Source: Alteromonas profundi (lineage in GTDB: Bacteria; Pseudomonadota; Gammaproteobacteria; Enterobacterales; Alteromonadaceae). From it: a stretch of 64,000 bases of DNA. Shown in pieces: positions 36,863-45,762 of this stretch. The notes under the pieces are model-generated. The model saw only the letters and a list, made by a program, of their open reading frames with translations, searched no databases and was not told the DNA's origin. Positions within the stretch are counted from its first letter, which is position 1; each line of letters begins with the position of its first letter. The translations under genes were made by a program, and so were the position numbers. The stretch is from contig NZ_JAAAWN010000001.1 in the NCBI RefSeq assembly GCF_010500865.1, positions 296,287 through 360,286 of the forward strand, given 5' to 3'.

Positions 36863-38082
36863 AGTGTCGCCATTGTAATCATTTACTATCGCTTTCGTTT
36901 GTCGACTTAGGCGTCATGCCACCATCAAATGCGTATCTTGGTTGTGAAGCTGACTTTGAGAAAGAAGTTTCATTTCCACTGAATATCTTAGTTTGTGATA
37001 AGTGTTGGTTGGTTCAGACAGAGGACTTTACAAGGGCAGACGAGCTTTTTACTGACGATTATGCTTATTTGTCTTCTACATCATCTTCATGGGTTGAGCA
37101 TGCGAAACAATTCGTTGACGGTCTCGTGGAATGCCGTAGCCTTAATGCTGAAAGTTTTGTTGTCGAGCTTGCTGCGAATGATGGTTACCTGCTTCAACAT
37201 GTTGTGAAAAAAGGTATTCCTTGCTTGGGTATTGAACCTACTTCTGTAGCGGCAGAAATAGCAAAAAGTAAAGGTGTTGAAATACAAGAGTGCTTTTTCG
37301 GGTTAGAACAAGCTAATCGCTTATTAAAAGATTACCCGAAAGCTGATGCGATTATTGGAAACAACGTACTTGCCCACGTGCCTGATATTAATGATTTTGT
37401 GAGCGGTATTGCCACTATCCTTGCTAAGACCGGTGTATTAAGCTTGGAATTTCCGCACTTACTAAACCTGATTAAATTTAAGCAGTTTGACACCATATAT
37501 CATGAGCACTTTTCTTACCTTTCACTTACCGCTGTCAGCAATATTTTGGCATCGGTAGGGTTAGAGGTTTTTAATGTCGAGAAGCTGTCAACTCATGGTG
37601 GCAGTTTGAGGGTATGGGCGCAGCATAGTGGTCATACTCTCAAAGTAAGCCGAAATGTGTTTAACGTTCTTGAAGAGGAACAAAAATTCGGTATGTGTCT
37701 TCACGAAACCTATCAGAATTTTACGCATTCAGTAGATGCGATTTCACGAGATTTAAAAACGTTTTTGCAAAAGGCAAAAGCAAGCAATAAAAAAATTGTT
37801 GCTTATGGCGCAGCGGCAAAGGGAAATACATTACTTAACTACGCGTGCGTTGATGTGTTGGATGTTCCAGTAGTATTTGACGCTGCTGATTCAAAACAGG
37901 GAAAGTTTATGCCAGCAAGTCATATTCCTATTCTTCCGCCTAGTGAACTTAAGCATTATTCCCCAGACTATGTGTTGATTTTACCTTGGAATATCGCGCA
38001 TGAAATCATAGCTGTGGTGAAACCCTTAGTGCCGGAAACATGTAAATTTGTAACTGCGATACCTGAATTGAGCGTTATATGA
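36859..38082 (+). CDS. Sugar C-methyltransferase
   Basis: 407 residues with the three-part TylC3-like layout: an N-terminal zinc domain (MKCRHC and CDKC), a SAM methyltransferase core (VVELAANDGYLLQ; NNVLAHVPDI; IYHEHFSYLSL) and a C-terminal Rossmann-like domain (KIVAYGAAAKGNTLLNY and YVLILPWNIAHEI). Family members methylate C3 of NDP-4-keto-6-deoxy sugars. Position after rfbF-rfbG and a 3,5-epimerase predicts a 3-C-methyl branched CDP sugar. GTG start inside the previous stop codon (GTGA). Confidence 0.88.
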   Translation: MKCRHCNHLLSLSFVDLGVMPPSNAYLGCEADFEKEVSFPLNILVCDKCWLVQTEDFTRADELFTDDYAYLSSTSSSWVEHAKQFVDGLVECRSLNAESFVVELAANDGYLLQHVVKKGIPCLGIEPTSVAAEIAKSKGVEIQECFFGLEQANRLLKDYPKADAIIGNNVLAHVPDINDFVSGIATILAKTGVLSLEFPHLLNLIKFKQFDTIYHEHFSYLSLTAVSNILASVGLEVFNVEKLSTHGGSLRVWAQHSGHTLKVSRNVFNVLEEEQKFGMCLHETYQNFTHSVDAISRDLKTFLQKAKASNKKIVAYGAAAKGNTLLNYACVDVLDVPVVFDAADSKQGKFMPASHIPILPPSELKHYSPDYVLILPWNIAHEIIAVVKPLVPETCKFVTAIPELSVI

Positions 38083-39011
38083 AAGTGTTGGTGACAGGAG
38101 CTAGTGGCTTTATTGGTAGTGCAGTTATAAATAAGCTCAACGAGCAAAGCATTCCATATGTCGCTGTTGGTCGCAAGTGTCCAGTAGCAATTGCTGAAGA
38201 AAACTTTATCACAGTTGATTTATCTAGCCATACCATAGTCAGTTTAACCAACGTGCTAAAAAGTACCAAGTGCACACATCTTCTTCATTTGGCGTGGTAT
38301 GTAGAGGCTGGCCAATTTTGGGAAGCGCCTGAAAATATAGATTGGGTTGCTTACTCATTAATGCTTTTTAGAGCATTTCATGCGGCGGGTGGAAACGTCA
38401 TCGTAAGTACAGGTAGTTGCGCCGAATATGGAAGCTCAAATGAAATTTTAAGCGAAGTTCATAATGTGAGTACTCCCACTACTTTATATGGGACAGCTAA
38501 GCTTTCGTTGAAAAATATTGCTAGTTCATGGGCTAAAAAACACCACGTGAATTTTCGTTGGGCGAGAATTTTTTTTGCTTATGGGCCAGGTATGCCCAAT
38601 ACCAAACTCATCCCTTCTTTAATACGCTGTTTACAAGGCTCACAACCCATATTTTCAGTTAACGCATTGGATAGGCGAGACTTCATTTACATTGATGATA
38701 TAGCGCAAGCAATGCTTTGTTTATTAACTGCATCTAGCAATGGCGTATTTAACGTGTGTAATGAAAAAGGGCACTCTGTTTTTGATATTTTAAGCCTATT
38801 GCAAGATTTTACTGGTTTAGATGCGTCAGCAGTCAAAAGTATCGCTAAAACAAACACACTAAATTTTCCAATTGTAGGCCGTAGTGGTCTTCTAAAGGAA
38901 ACAGGTTGGCAACCTAAATACGATCTAGCCTCTGGGCTAAAACAAATGGTAACTGCACATAAATCACCTGCAGCAGGAATATATAATGAAAATCACGATC
39001 GACACAGATGA
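38079..39011 (+). CDS. NAD-dependent sugar epimerase/4-ketoreductase
   Basis: 310 residues, extended SDR. VLVTGASGFIGSAVINKL at the start, Ser in STGSCAEYGSS and catalytic Tyr/Lys in TLYGTAKLSL, then RRDFIYIDDIAQAM. It most likely reduces the 4-keto group of the methylated CDP-sugar and so completes the pathway; epimerase activity cannot be excluded. ATGA overlap with the previous gene, 26-base overlap with the next. Confidence 0.85.
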   Translation: MKVLVTGASGFIGSAVINKLNEQSIPYVAVGRKCPVAIAEENFITVDLSSHTIVSLTNVLKSTKCTHLLHLAWYVEAGQFWEAPENIDWVAYSLMLFRAFHAAGGNVIVSTGSCAEYGSSNEILSEVHNVSTPTTLYGTAKLSLKNIASSWAKKHHVNFRWARIFFAYGPGMPNTKLIPSLIRCLQGSQPIFSVNALDRRDFIYIDDIAQAMLCLLTASSNGVFNVCNEKGHSVFDILSLLQDFTGLDASAVKSIAKTNTLNFPIVGRSGLLKETGWQPKYDLASGLKQMVTAHKSPAAGIYNENHDRHR

Positions 39012-39753
39012 AAAGACACTAAGTACACAAGATGGTGATGCAACAAATACGTTGCCGCTTTATTCGAAAGAAGCATTTGAAACGCTGTCGAAATATTGGG
39101 TAAAAGTAGGCTGGAATCAAAAGTACGTGTATACCTTTAGCTGGTTTGGTCGTCCTGTTATTCAGCTTCCAGAAGACATGATCCGCATGCAGGAAGTTAT
39201 TTATCACCTCCAGCCTGACGTTATTGTGGAAACAGGCGTTGCACATGGTGGTTCTTTGGTGTTTTACGCAAGCTTAATGCAGGCTATGGATAAAGGGCGC
39301 GTTATTGGAATCGATATCGAAATTCGCCCCCATAATCGAGCGGCAATAGAAGCACACCCTTTGTTTCAACGAATAGAACTCGTTGAAGGAAGCTCTACCG
39401 ACAAAGAAATAGTTACTAATGTTAAGAGCATGGTGAAAGAGAATGAAACAGTGTTGGTAATACTTGATTCTAATCATACCTATCAACATGTCTTCAACGA
39501 GTTGGAAGCTTATGCTGATCTTGTTCCTATTGGCTCTTACATTGTTGCGACAGATGGCGTAATGCAGGATTTAAGTGACGTGCCAAGAGGAGAGTCAAAC
39601 TGGGATGTCGATAATCCAACACGCGCAGCGGCAGACTTTGTAAAAGTAGATGAGCGATTTGAAATTGTTCAACCTGCTTGGCCGTTTAATGAAAGTGAAC
39701 TTACTGACAACGTAACTCACTGGCCAGGCGCGTGGCTCAAACGCGTTAAATGA
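38986..39753 (+). CDS. CmcI/cephalosporin hydroxylase-family methyltransferase
   Basis: 255 residues. The family signatures are VIVETGVAHGGSLVFYASL for SAM binding and VILDSNHTYQHVFNELEAY with the metal-binding Asp/His. Despite the family name, members in polysaccharide clusters act as SAM-dependent O-methyltransferases. It ends the CDP-sugar operon, so an O-methyl on the branched sugar is a fair guess. It could alternatively methylate the phosphoramidate group made by the convergent operon. AGGAA precedes the ATG. Confidence 0.8.
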   Translation: MKITIDTDEKTLSTQDGDATNTLPLYSKEAFETLSKYWVKVGWNQKYVYTFSWFGRPVIQLPEDMIRMQEVIYHLQPDVIVETGVAHGGSLVFYASLMQAMDKGRVIGIDIEIRPHNRAAIEAHPLFQRIELVEGSSTDKEIVTNVKSMVKENETVLVILDSNHTYQHVFNELEAYADLVPIGSYIVATDGVMQDLSDVPRGESNWDVDNPTRAAADFVKVDERFEIVQPAWPFNESELTDNVTHWPGAWLKRVK

Positions 39754-39842
39754 ATTCCTGGTAATAGACGTTGCAACTCTCTTCCTTAAAGTAGTGCGAC
39801 GTAAGGTCGTGACGTTTTGATTTTATATTATTAAAATGCGCA

Positions 39843-40730
39843 TTAGCTAAGACCAAGAACTGTAAAGTCTATATCTTTGTATGGTGTGCAGAGCCTTTCA
39901 ATGTGACAACGATGTTCTGTCGTGAAAAGCTCTCCTCTGCCAATAATTGCTTTATTCTTACGCGTGAATACTTGCTTGGTGTATATGCTGTCTGTTGACG
40001 CAGGGAAAGCCTTTCTTGGGAGTTCGCTGAAATCAAGGAGCTTTTCAAAAACCATGTCGGGATTTTCCAGTAAGTTCTCATATTTTATGACTAAAAAATT
40101 ATCGCCCATCACTTTTTGTGCTTGGCTCCATCCCACCCAAAGGTTGATGTACCATGGCGCTACGTTGTAAATAAGAAAATCTAATTTCTCAGATTGGTTT
40201 AACGCGAACCATTGATTTTTATCGATGAAAAACATTGGCTTAACAGTCGTCTCGTTGTCAAGGTGATCTCTTAGGCTTATCAACATGTCATAAAGGTTTC
40301 TCGTTTGAAATACGACCTTTGCGTTGATTGCGATAAGTAGGTCTAAAACATAAGAAGAGAAAACACAGTGCTGATGGTCGGTGAAAATATCGTGATCCAA
40401 AGCTTCCAGTCGTATGAGCTCCGATAAGAAAAAGTCCTGCGCTCTGTTGCCACCACCCACGGTCATGGAGGGTGTTTTCCAACCTTGAGTACGCAGATAT
40501 GGGCCTACAGACTGCGCTATCCAAGTTGAGCCACTTTTCGGGGACGCAACATGGAATATGAATTTCTTGCCCGCTTGTCTTCTTAATTCTGTAATAGCGC
40601 TGTCGTAAGAAAGGGTGATAGCAATGGTTCGAATTTCTTCTGAACTCAAGTGAGATACATTCAGCAATTTTCGCGTTGTTAGCGCCTGCTTTTTATCAAT
40701 TAAACTGTTAACAGTGTCTTGTATAAACAT
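39843..40730 (-). CDS. Sulfotransferase-fold protein, candidate phosphoramidate transferase
   Basis: 295 residues. The PAPS 5'-phosphosulfate loop is clear (SPKSGSTW, 63-70) and a 3'-phosphate site follows (RNLYDMLISLRD, about 144-156). By family it moves a group from PAPS to a hydroxyl. Here it is the last gene of the phosphoramidate operon, whose kinase should yield 3'-phospho-CDP-amidate, a molecule shaped like PAPS, so transfer of phosphoramidate rather than sulfate is inferred. AAGGAGC precedes the ATG; 21 bases separate it from the cytidylyltransferase gene. No sulfate-activation genes are nearby. Confidence 0.8.
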   Translation of the reverse strand: MFIQDTVNSLIDKKQALTTRKLLNVSHLSSEEIRTIAITLSYDSAITELRRQAGKKFIFHVASPKSGSTWIAQSVGPYLRTQGWKTPSMTVGGGNRAQDFFLSELIRLEALDHDIFTDHQHCVFSSYVLDLLIAINAKVVFQTRNLYDMLISLRDHLDNETTVKPMFFIDKNQWFALNQSEKLDFLIYNVAPWYINLWVGWSQAQKVMGDNFLVIKYENLLENPDMVFEKLLDFSELPRKAFPASTDSIYTKQVFTRKNKAIIGRGELFTTEHRCHIERLCTPYKDIDFTVLGLS

Positions 40731-40751
40731 AACAATTGCTCCTTAAAGCGG

Positions 40752-41516
40752 CTAATGGCTCGATTTGATGCTTTCTAACAACGCTTTAATTTTATCGGAT
40801 GACTCATAGCAAGCTTTGTCTTCTACACTGTCTACCTCTAACCAACCACCATGATGAAGAGATGCAGTAGCGTTATGGCCATCATCTATAAGCGATTGAA
40901 TAAAATCAGTCATGTACAACTTGTGAGACTCTGTTGTTGGCATTCGGTCAAATGCTTCAATCCATTTACTTTGGAAAGCTGCAGATACTTTTATCAAACC
41001 TATATATTGGGCTTGTGCATCCTCCTCACTTTGTATGCTTTGTCCTAAAGAAACAATTCGATGACTACCTTTTTCCATGACGAAAGATTCAGCATCAGAG
41101 TAAGGGTTTTCCATCCTAAGCTGCCATAAGGAAAGCCAATCTAAGTCCGCTGAAACAACTAGTGAGCCCTGTGTAGCTAAAATGCTGTTAAGAATGTCCT
41201 GGTTGTATGCGATGTCGCCATAACAAATTAATAAGTCTTCTTTGCCGTCAAATAGCACGCGTGCCTGCATCAATGAATAAACCATATTGCTGTTTGCGTA
41301 TTGCTCGTTGCAAAAACAAGGCAATTTATAACTATCAAAAGCATTGGGAAGATAACCTGTCACTAAGCTGATGTTATTTATACCGCACCCTCTCAGTGAG
41401 GAAAGTTGATAATCAAGCAAGGGAGTGCCGTGTAAAGGAACCAGTGCTTTTGGAAGTGCGTTTGTATACGGGCGAAGGCGACTGCCGAGCCCAGCTACAA
41501 GAATGACTGCTTTCAT
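40752..41516 (-). CDS. CTP:phosphoglutamine cytidylyltransferase-like nucleotidyltransferase
   Basis: 254 residues. Nucleotidyltransferase motif VAGLGSRLRPYTNALPKAL (7-25), LICYGDIAYN as the metal-binding stretch, and SNMVYSLMQA and WLEVDSVEDK as in LicC/Cj1416-type enzymes. In Campylobacter Cj1416 joins CTP and L-glutamine phosphate to give CDP-L-glutamine. The assignment depends on the adjoining glutamine kinase and amidase; alone it would be only a sugar- or choline-phosphate nucleotidyltransferase. The ATG at 41516 overlaps the upstream stop (ATGA). Confidence 0.82.
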   Translation of the reverse strand: MKAVILVAGLGSRLRPYTNALPKALVPLHGTPLLDYQLSSLRGCGINNISLVTGYLPNAFDSYKLPCFCNEQYANSNMVYSLMQARVLFDGKEDLLICYGDIAYNQDILNSILATQGSLVVSADLDWLSLWQLRMENPYSDAESFVMEKGSHRIVSLGQSIQSEEDAQAQYIGLIKVSAAFQSKWIEAFDRMPTTESHKLYMTDFIQSLIDDGHNATASLHHGGWLEVDSVEDKACYESSDKIKALLESIKSSH

Positions 41517-42112
41517 CGGTTGAAAAACTCTTTTATAAACTTGATGTCGTGCGCACAGAATTCTTCCTCCCTTTCTGGGTGCCACATAATACCGACAATG
41601 GGGGCTTTCGGATGGGATATGGCTTTAATAACCCCGTCTAGAGATTGCGCATCTACGTTAAATTCAGTGGTGTTATTACGTGTGCCTAACTCGTGATAAC
41701 TATTCACGGTACGTAAAATACCTTTGTACTCAATTTGCTGCTTTCTTGCAATATGCCCGGTTACTGGCGTTAATGCTTGTCCATATTTATCTTGAATAAC
41801 TTGCATACCACGGCACACACCTAAAACAGGCTTTTGCTCTGCAAAGAATATGTCCAAGAGACGCTTTTCAGTCTCATCTCTTTGTGGCGCATCACCCCCA
41901 TACGCTACTAATGAGTTACCGCCAGTAAGGAGTAACCCTGACGGTGTTATTTTCTTATAAAGTGCTTCTGCTGCATGAACGTTATTGGGGATAAGGATTG
42001 GAAGTAGTCTGCAATGCATTAGCAATGATGCCCATTTTTGATCTAGACTATCTCGCGTTTCATTTCGACTTTGTAATTTGTCTACACGCTGAGTAACAAA
42101 AACGGTGTTCAT
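41513..42112 (-). CDS. Gamma-glutamyl-CDP-amidate hydrolase-like class I amidotransferase
   Basis: 199 residues of the peptidase C26/class I glutamine amidotransferase fold: nucleophile Cys100 in LGVCRGMQ, His178 and Glu180 in MWHPERE. The Campylobacter Cj1417 enzyme of this family cuts CDP-L-glutamine to glutamate and cytidine diphosphoramidate. Position between a phosphoglutamine cytidylyltransferase and a glutamine kinase gives the same role here. The ATG overlaps the upstream stop as ATGA; an in-frame ATG at 42136 inside the kinase gene is less likely. Confidence 0.82.
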   Translation of the reverse strand: MNTVFVTQRVDKLQSRNETRDSLDQKWASLLMHCRLLPILIPNNVHAAEALYKKITPSGLLLTGGNSLVAYGGDAPQRDETEKRLLDIFFAEQKPVLGVCRGMQVIQDKYGQALTPVTGHIARKQQIEYKGILRTVNSYHELGTRNNTTEFNVDAQSLDGVIKAISHPKAPIVGIMWHPEREEEFCAHDIKFIKEFFNR

Positions 42113-44466
42113 GAAATGATATGCACCTTTTGACATTGGCAGTCAATTTTTAGTGTTTTTGCATTTTTCCACCGCTTAAACCACCATTCGCCAGCACCAA
42201 TAACTGCTGGTACATTGAGTTCTTGTGCTCGAATAGCCATGTGTGAATTTAGTCCGCCAAACTGTGTTACTAACCCTGCTATTTCATAAGAGAACAACCA
42301 GTCGAATCCAGGGTCTGCAGCTTCAATAAAAATAATTTTTCCTGTTACCGCATTTGGGTCTACAGTTGTACAAACTGGTGCCGTAATACAGCCAGAGGTA
42401 ACGTAGTTGGGCTCTTCGGCTAGCACTTGATAGAACTGGGCGTCACAGGGGTGTCGAATCAATGCGGGTAACTTTATCTTCTGGCACATCTGATAATATT
42501 CTTTGCCGAGAGTTATTGAGCTAGCTAGTGTTGCCGTAGCGCTGTGGCTAGTAGACTGCAATCGCAAAATTTCTTTGATGTCGACAAATGCTAAGTCGTC
42601 GCGGCTAAAGCCAACCTGACTACCTAACTGCTCAATAAGTACCAATGTTTGGCTTAAACTTCGAGAGAAAATAAACTTGCCGTACTCACGCGCTTCAATA
42701 GCACTCTTGATAAAATTGAACAAAGTAATAGCGTTGCAAGAGAGGTTGCTGCGGGATAGCGCTTCATTAATGTTATTTAACTGCTCTAATGACAATGCGA
42801 ACTTACTTGATGTGTCGCTGAAGTTTTCGGTCGTTGAAAAATAACTGTCTGGCTCTTCGTCGTAACGCTTAGAAGTAATGTCATAGGTTCCTGGTCGTAA
42901 ATGTCCGTACTTTTTAATAAGTAGGTCGCGCTGCATTGTCTTGCTATCGTCTAGTAACGCAGAGCTAACGGTTTTTATACTGTGTAAAAAACTATCATAA
43001 TCATATTGGGTTATTAATTTGCTGTCGCACATTGATTTCAGTAGCTGAATAGCAATAAACCCGGCTCTTGCAAGGCCTGCAAACGGAAGTGTACCAAAGT
43101 TTTTACAGTCTTCTATTAGCCAATATACTTTGTCTATTTTATTCAAGTCAGACTGCATTATTTGAGCTTGTCTTTTTTCAAGCTCATCTATTTTCTTTAT
43201 ATCTTGATGAAAAACACTGTTTTTATCGGTAATTACATTATCGGTAAGTGTAACTAAAGCTCTTTGTATTTCATCACACTCAGATTTATTAAATCCACAC
43301 TGCTCAAGTTCTTTTAGTTGGCTGTCTAGTCCGAAATTGAAACATGATAAAACAACACTGAACTCGACTTTGTCATGGAGGTGTGGTGATGCTTTTAATG
43401 TATGAAGGTAGTGATTAACAAGCTTTTCAGCTAATGCGTCTTCTAAGGTGTTAGGAATAAATGAGTTAAAGCTCGCTCTGATATCCACGAAAGGTGTACC
43501 GCCTAAAACTAAAAGTAGAGGGTGGTTATACACATTTCTGTAACCGTAGTTAAAGCGCTGTTGCGCCCATACACGGTCCGTAACTAATTCTTTGTAAAGC
43601 GAAAGTGCTAGTGGTTTGGGTTTGATGCCGATTATTTCGGCAGGGTTCCAATCGGGCATAACGCCAAACAGAGTTTGCTCACCACACAGGTACGGGTGCC
43701 GAGTAGACATGCGTCTAAGCTTTTTTTCAATACATGAAAGCTCTAGTTCGTATTGTTTAATGTTTTCTTGGTTCTCATGGATTTCTTGTTTTTGCGCTAA
43801 TACAAGTGGCCGTACCTGTAATAGGTAAAGCTTATTTTTCTTGATTGCAAATTCAATATCCAGAGGACGTTTGCCATACAGCGAGTGTAGCTCTTCAAAC
43901 AGTTCTAACAGTTGAACTAGCCATTTTTCATCAGGTTTCGCATCGTGGCGTATAAACCAGTTCTGTATTGTTGAGTCTGCGCCTGAAGTTACCGATTGTG
44001 TATCTCCAGTTGTATCTGCACTAACAACATAGTAATTTCCGTTACTACTTGGTTCCCTATTAAACGCTACGCCAACAAAGTCTGGTGTATCAAGCATTGG
44101 TTGAATAAATACTTGGTCACCTTCTCGTGCATTGCCGTAAGATGTGAACACTTCACTTATCGCATGACGCAAAGCTTCGGTGGTGTTTTTTACGTTCAGT
44201 AACGAAGTGTATTTACCTGCTTGACTACCATTGTCGTTGTCTTCACTCAAACAGCTCGACCGAACAATTAGCTCTGCGCCTAGTTGCTTAGCCGCATCAA
44301 TATGTTTATATCTTTCGCGTTTCCACTCACCAAACGTAAAAAAAGAAAGTGGAAGTATGGAGGCGCTATTTAGCCTGCCGCATAAATTATTGAGAACTTC
44401 TGCTTTAGACAAAGCTAACGAAAGTTCACTACGTGAAAGCGTAACTATATTGTCTGAGTAACTCAT
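42109..44466 (-). CDS. L-glutamine kinase-like PEP-synthase-family enzyme
   Basis: 785 residues. N-terminal PPDK-type ATP-grasp domain (LIVRSSCLSEDNDNGSQAGK, then DIEFAIKKNKLYLLQVRPL), a long helical middle, and a C-terminal swivelling domain with the phospho-His in GGLNSHMAIRAQELN (His about 742). Campylobacter Cj1418 has this layout and phosphorylates the amide nitrogen of L-glutamine, giving AMP and phosphate. A PEP synthase is unlikely because the PEP/pyruvate-binding barrel is absent and the neighbours complete the phosphoramidate pathway. Overlaps genes on both sides by 4 bases. Confidence 0.85.
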   Translation of the reverse strand: MSYSDNIVTLSRSELSLALSKAEVLNNLCGRLNSASILPLSFFTFGEWKRERYKHIDAAKQLGAELIVRSSCLSEDNDNGSQAGKYTSLLNVKNTTEALRHAISEVFTSYGNAREGDQVFIQPMLDTPDFVGVAFNREPSSNGNYYVVSADTTGDTQSVTSGADSTIQNWFIRHDAKPDEKWLVQLLELFEELHSLYGKRPLDIEFAIKKNKLYLLQVRPLVLAQKQEIHENQENIKQYELELSCIEKKLRRMSTRHPYLCGEQTLFGVMPDWNPAEIIGIKPKPLALSLYKELVTDRVWAQQRFNYGYRNVYNHPLLLVLGGTPFVDIRASFNSFIPNTLEDALAEKLVNHYLHTLKASPHLHDKVEFSVVLSCFNFGLDSQLKELEQCGFNKSECDEIQRALVTLTDNVITDKNSVFHQDIKKIDELEKRQAQIMQSDLNKIDKVYWLIEDCKNFGTLPFAGLARAGFIAIQLLKSMCDSKLITQYDYDSFLHSIKTVSSALLDDSKTMQRDLLIKKYGHLRPGTYDITSKRYDEEPDSYFSTTENFSDTSSKFALSLEQLNNINEALSRSNLSCNAITLFNFIKSAIEAREYGKFIFSRSLSQTLVLIEQLGSQVGFSRDDLAFVDIKEILRLQSTSHSATATLASSITLGKEYYQMCQKIKLPALIRHPCDAQFYQVLAEEPNYVTSGCITAPVCTTVDPNAVTGKIIFIEAADPGFDWLFSYEIAGLVTQFGGLNSHMAIRAQELNVPAVIGAGEWWFKRWKNAKTLKIDCQCQKVHIIS

Positions 44467-45002
44467 AAAAATTGCTCGCTAAATGTATCGAATATTTGTC
44501 TTGCGACATTATTTGCAGTAGTAATATCACCATTATTGACGATAGCTAAATCAGGAGACGTTGGAAGTTCTACGTTTAAATCCAACCCAGGCATCTGTGC
44601 GTTTTTTCCTTGACTATGTGTTGTGTAAAGCTTTTTAGGGTCACGCTTTAGTCTTACATCTTGGCTTGTTTCTAAATACACCTCAAAATATCCCGCATTA
44701 TGGCGTCTATTCCACTGCCTTACTTCTTCGAACATACTGATTGTTGGCACAATAACCAAGTGACCCTGAGAGGCAAAGAGCGATGCTAGGCGAGCATAGA
44801 TGTATGAACCGCGCAGTCTGCTAGCTTCATCAAATTGCCAATGTGGATCTTGAATAGCTGCCCTAATCTGATCGCCGTCTAGGACCACAGGAGTAACGTT
44901 TAGCGCTTTAAACAGTGCAATAAGTTTTTCTGCTATCGTCGACTTACCCGCGCCGGAAAGGCCTGTTAGCCAAATTACGTGACCTACTGCTGTATTACTC
45001 AT
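44463..45002 (-). CDS. Cytidine diphosphoramidate kinase-like (CysC family)
   Basis: 179 residues, adenylylsulfate-kinase fold: Walker A GLSGAGKST (14-22), LDGDQIR (41-47), and the YFEVYLETSQDVRLKRDPKKLY stretch in parts. CysC normally phosphorylates APS. Campylobacter Cj1415 is a CysC relative that phosphorylates the 3'-OH of CDP-amidate. No sulfate adenylyltransferase (cysD/cysN) is present, and the three other pathway enzymes adjoin, so the CDP-amidate role is favoured. Overlaps its upstream neighbour by 8 bases. Confidence 0.83.
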   Translation of the reverse strand: MSNTAVGHVIWLTGLSGAGKSTIAEKLIALFKALNVTPVVLDGDQIRAAIQDPHWQFDEASRLRGSYIYARLASLFASQGHLVIVPTISMFEEVRQWNRRHNAGYFEVYLETSQDVRLKRDPKKLYTTHSQGKNAQMPGLDLNVELPTSPDLAIVNNGDITTANNVARQIFDTFSEQFL

Positions 45003-45762
45003 TTATGAACAGTCCTTTTGGGCTAAGAGGGTCGAAGCGCTTGGTCACTTTGTTTATCGTCATCATTCTTAAAAGTGGATGCATAACATAACAAGCTCGA
45101 GAGCTAGGCGCTTTGCTTTTCTGCATATTGCTTTTTTTTTGAATGCCGGATATGTTGGGCCAGGCTTGCCAAACATGTTTTAATGTTTGCGCTCTTACCC
45201 ATGGGTCGATAACATAATCCATATAGGTCGCGGTAAGGGTGTCATCTGGTAAATTGATACGAAAATGTTCGCAAACGATAGGTTCGCCTGCATCAATTTC
45301 TTCGGTTAAAAAAAATGCTGTTGCTGCCAATGTATTGTCGCACAGCAGTGAGTAATAGAAGCAAGTGCTACCTCGAACTTCCGGAAGTTGACCTGGATGT
45401 ATATGTATAAAGTTGATACCTGCGTTAAAAAAGTGCGGTTTTACAATACCACCGCCACTAAAAACCCACGTTTTGATCCCTGTTTCCCTTATGAGCGCAA
45501 ATAAACTATTGTCATTGATGTCACTACTTTCGACTGAATATAGAGGAATGTTCGCTTGTTTCGACAATGTTTCTTCATCGTTTTTCATCGAAATGTAAGA
45601 CTGGGTAATACTTTTTAATTTAGTTAGCGATTTATCCAGATGTGGGTTGTTCAGTTTTACGATGCACAATGGAAATTTATCCAATGCAGAAAAGACATCC
45701 ATATAAGCAAGGGCTCTGGGCCCAGGCATTGAAATGAAGCCAATGTCAGCATTATTACTCAT
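44995..45762 (-). CDS. Formyltransferase-like protein with altered catalytic Asn
   Basis: 255 residues of the formyl_trans_N fold. The core motif reads HIHPGQLPEVRGS (120-132): the catalytic His (122) and the downstream Asp (157, EEIDAGEP) are kept, but the Asn of the usual N-x-H is His120. Related proteins transfer formyl from N10-formyl-tetrahydrofolate to amines; the change may alter the reaction. It is locked into the phosphoramidate operon by 8-base overlaps on both sides. The acceptor is unknown: an amino sugar or the phosphoramidate nitrogen are options. Confidence 0.7.
   Translation of the reverse strand: MSNNADIGFISMPGPRALAYMDVFSALDKFPLCIVKLNNPHLDKSLTKLKSITQSYISMKNDEETLSKQANIPLYSVESSDINDNSLFALIRETGIKTWVFSGGGIVKPHFFNAGINFIHIHPGQLPEVRGSTCFYYSLLCDNTLAATAFFLTEEIDAGEPIVCEHFRINLPDDTLTATYMDYVIDPWVRAQTLKHVWQAWPNISGIQKKSNMQKSKAPSSRACYVMHPLLRMMTINKVTKRFDPLSPKGLFINE

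Noticed and set aside
42109..44466. PEP synthase or pyruvate phosphate dikinase
   Set aside because: The N-terminal ATP-grasp and phospho-His domains are present, but the C-terminal PEP/pyruvate barrel is not; the order and length fit glutamine kinase.
44463..45002. Plain adenylylsulfate kinase (cysC) for sulfate assimilation
   Set aside because: No cysD/cysN or reductase genes nearby, and the three overlapping neighbours match the phosphoramidate pathway, where a CysC relative is known.
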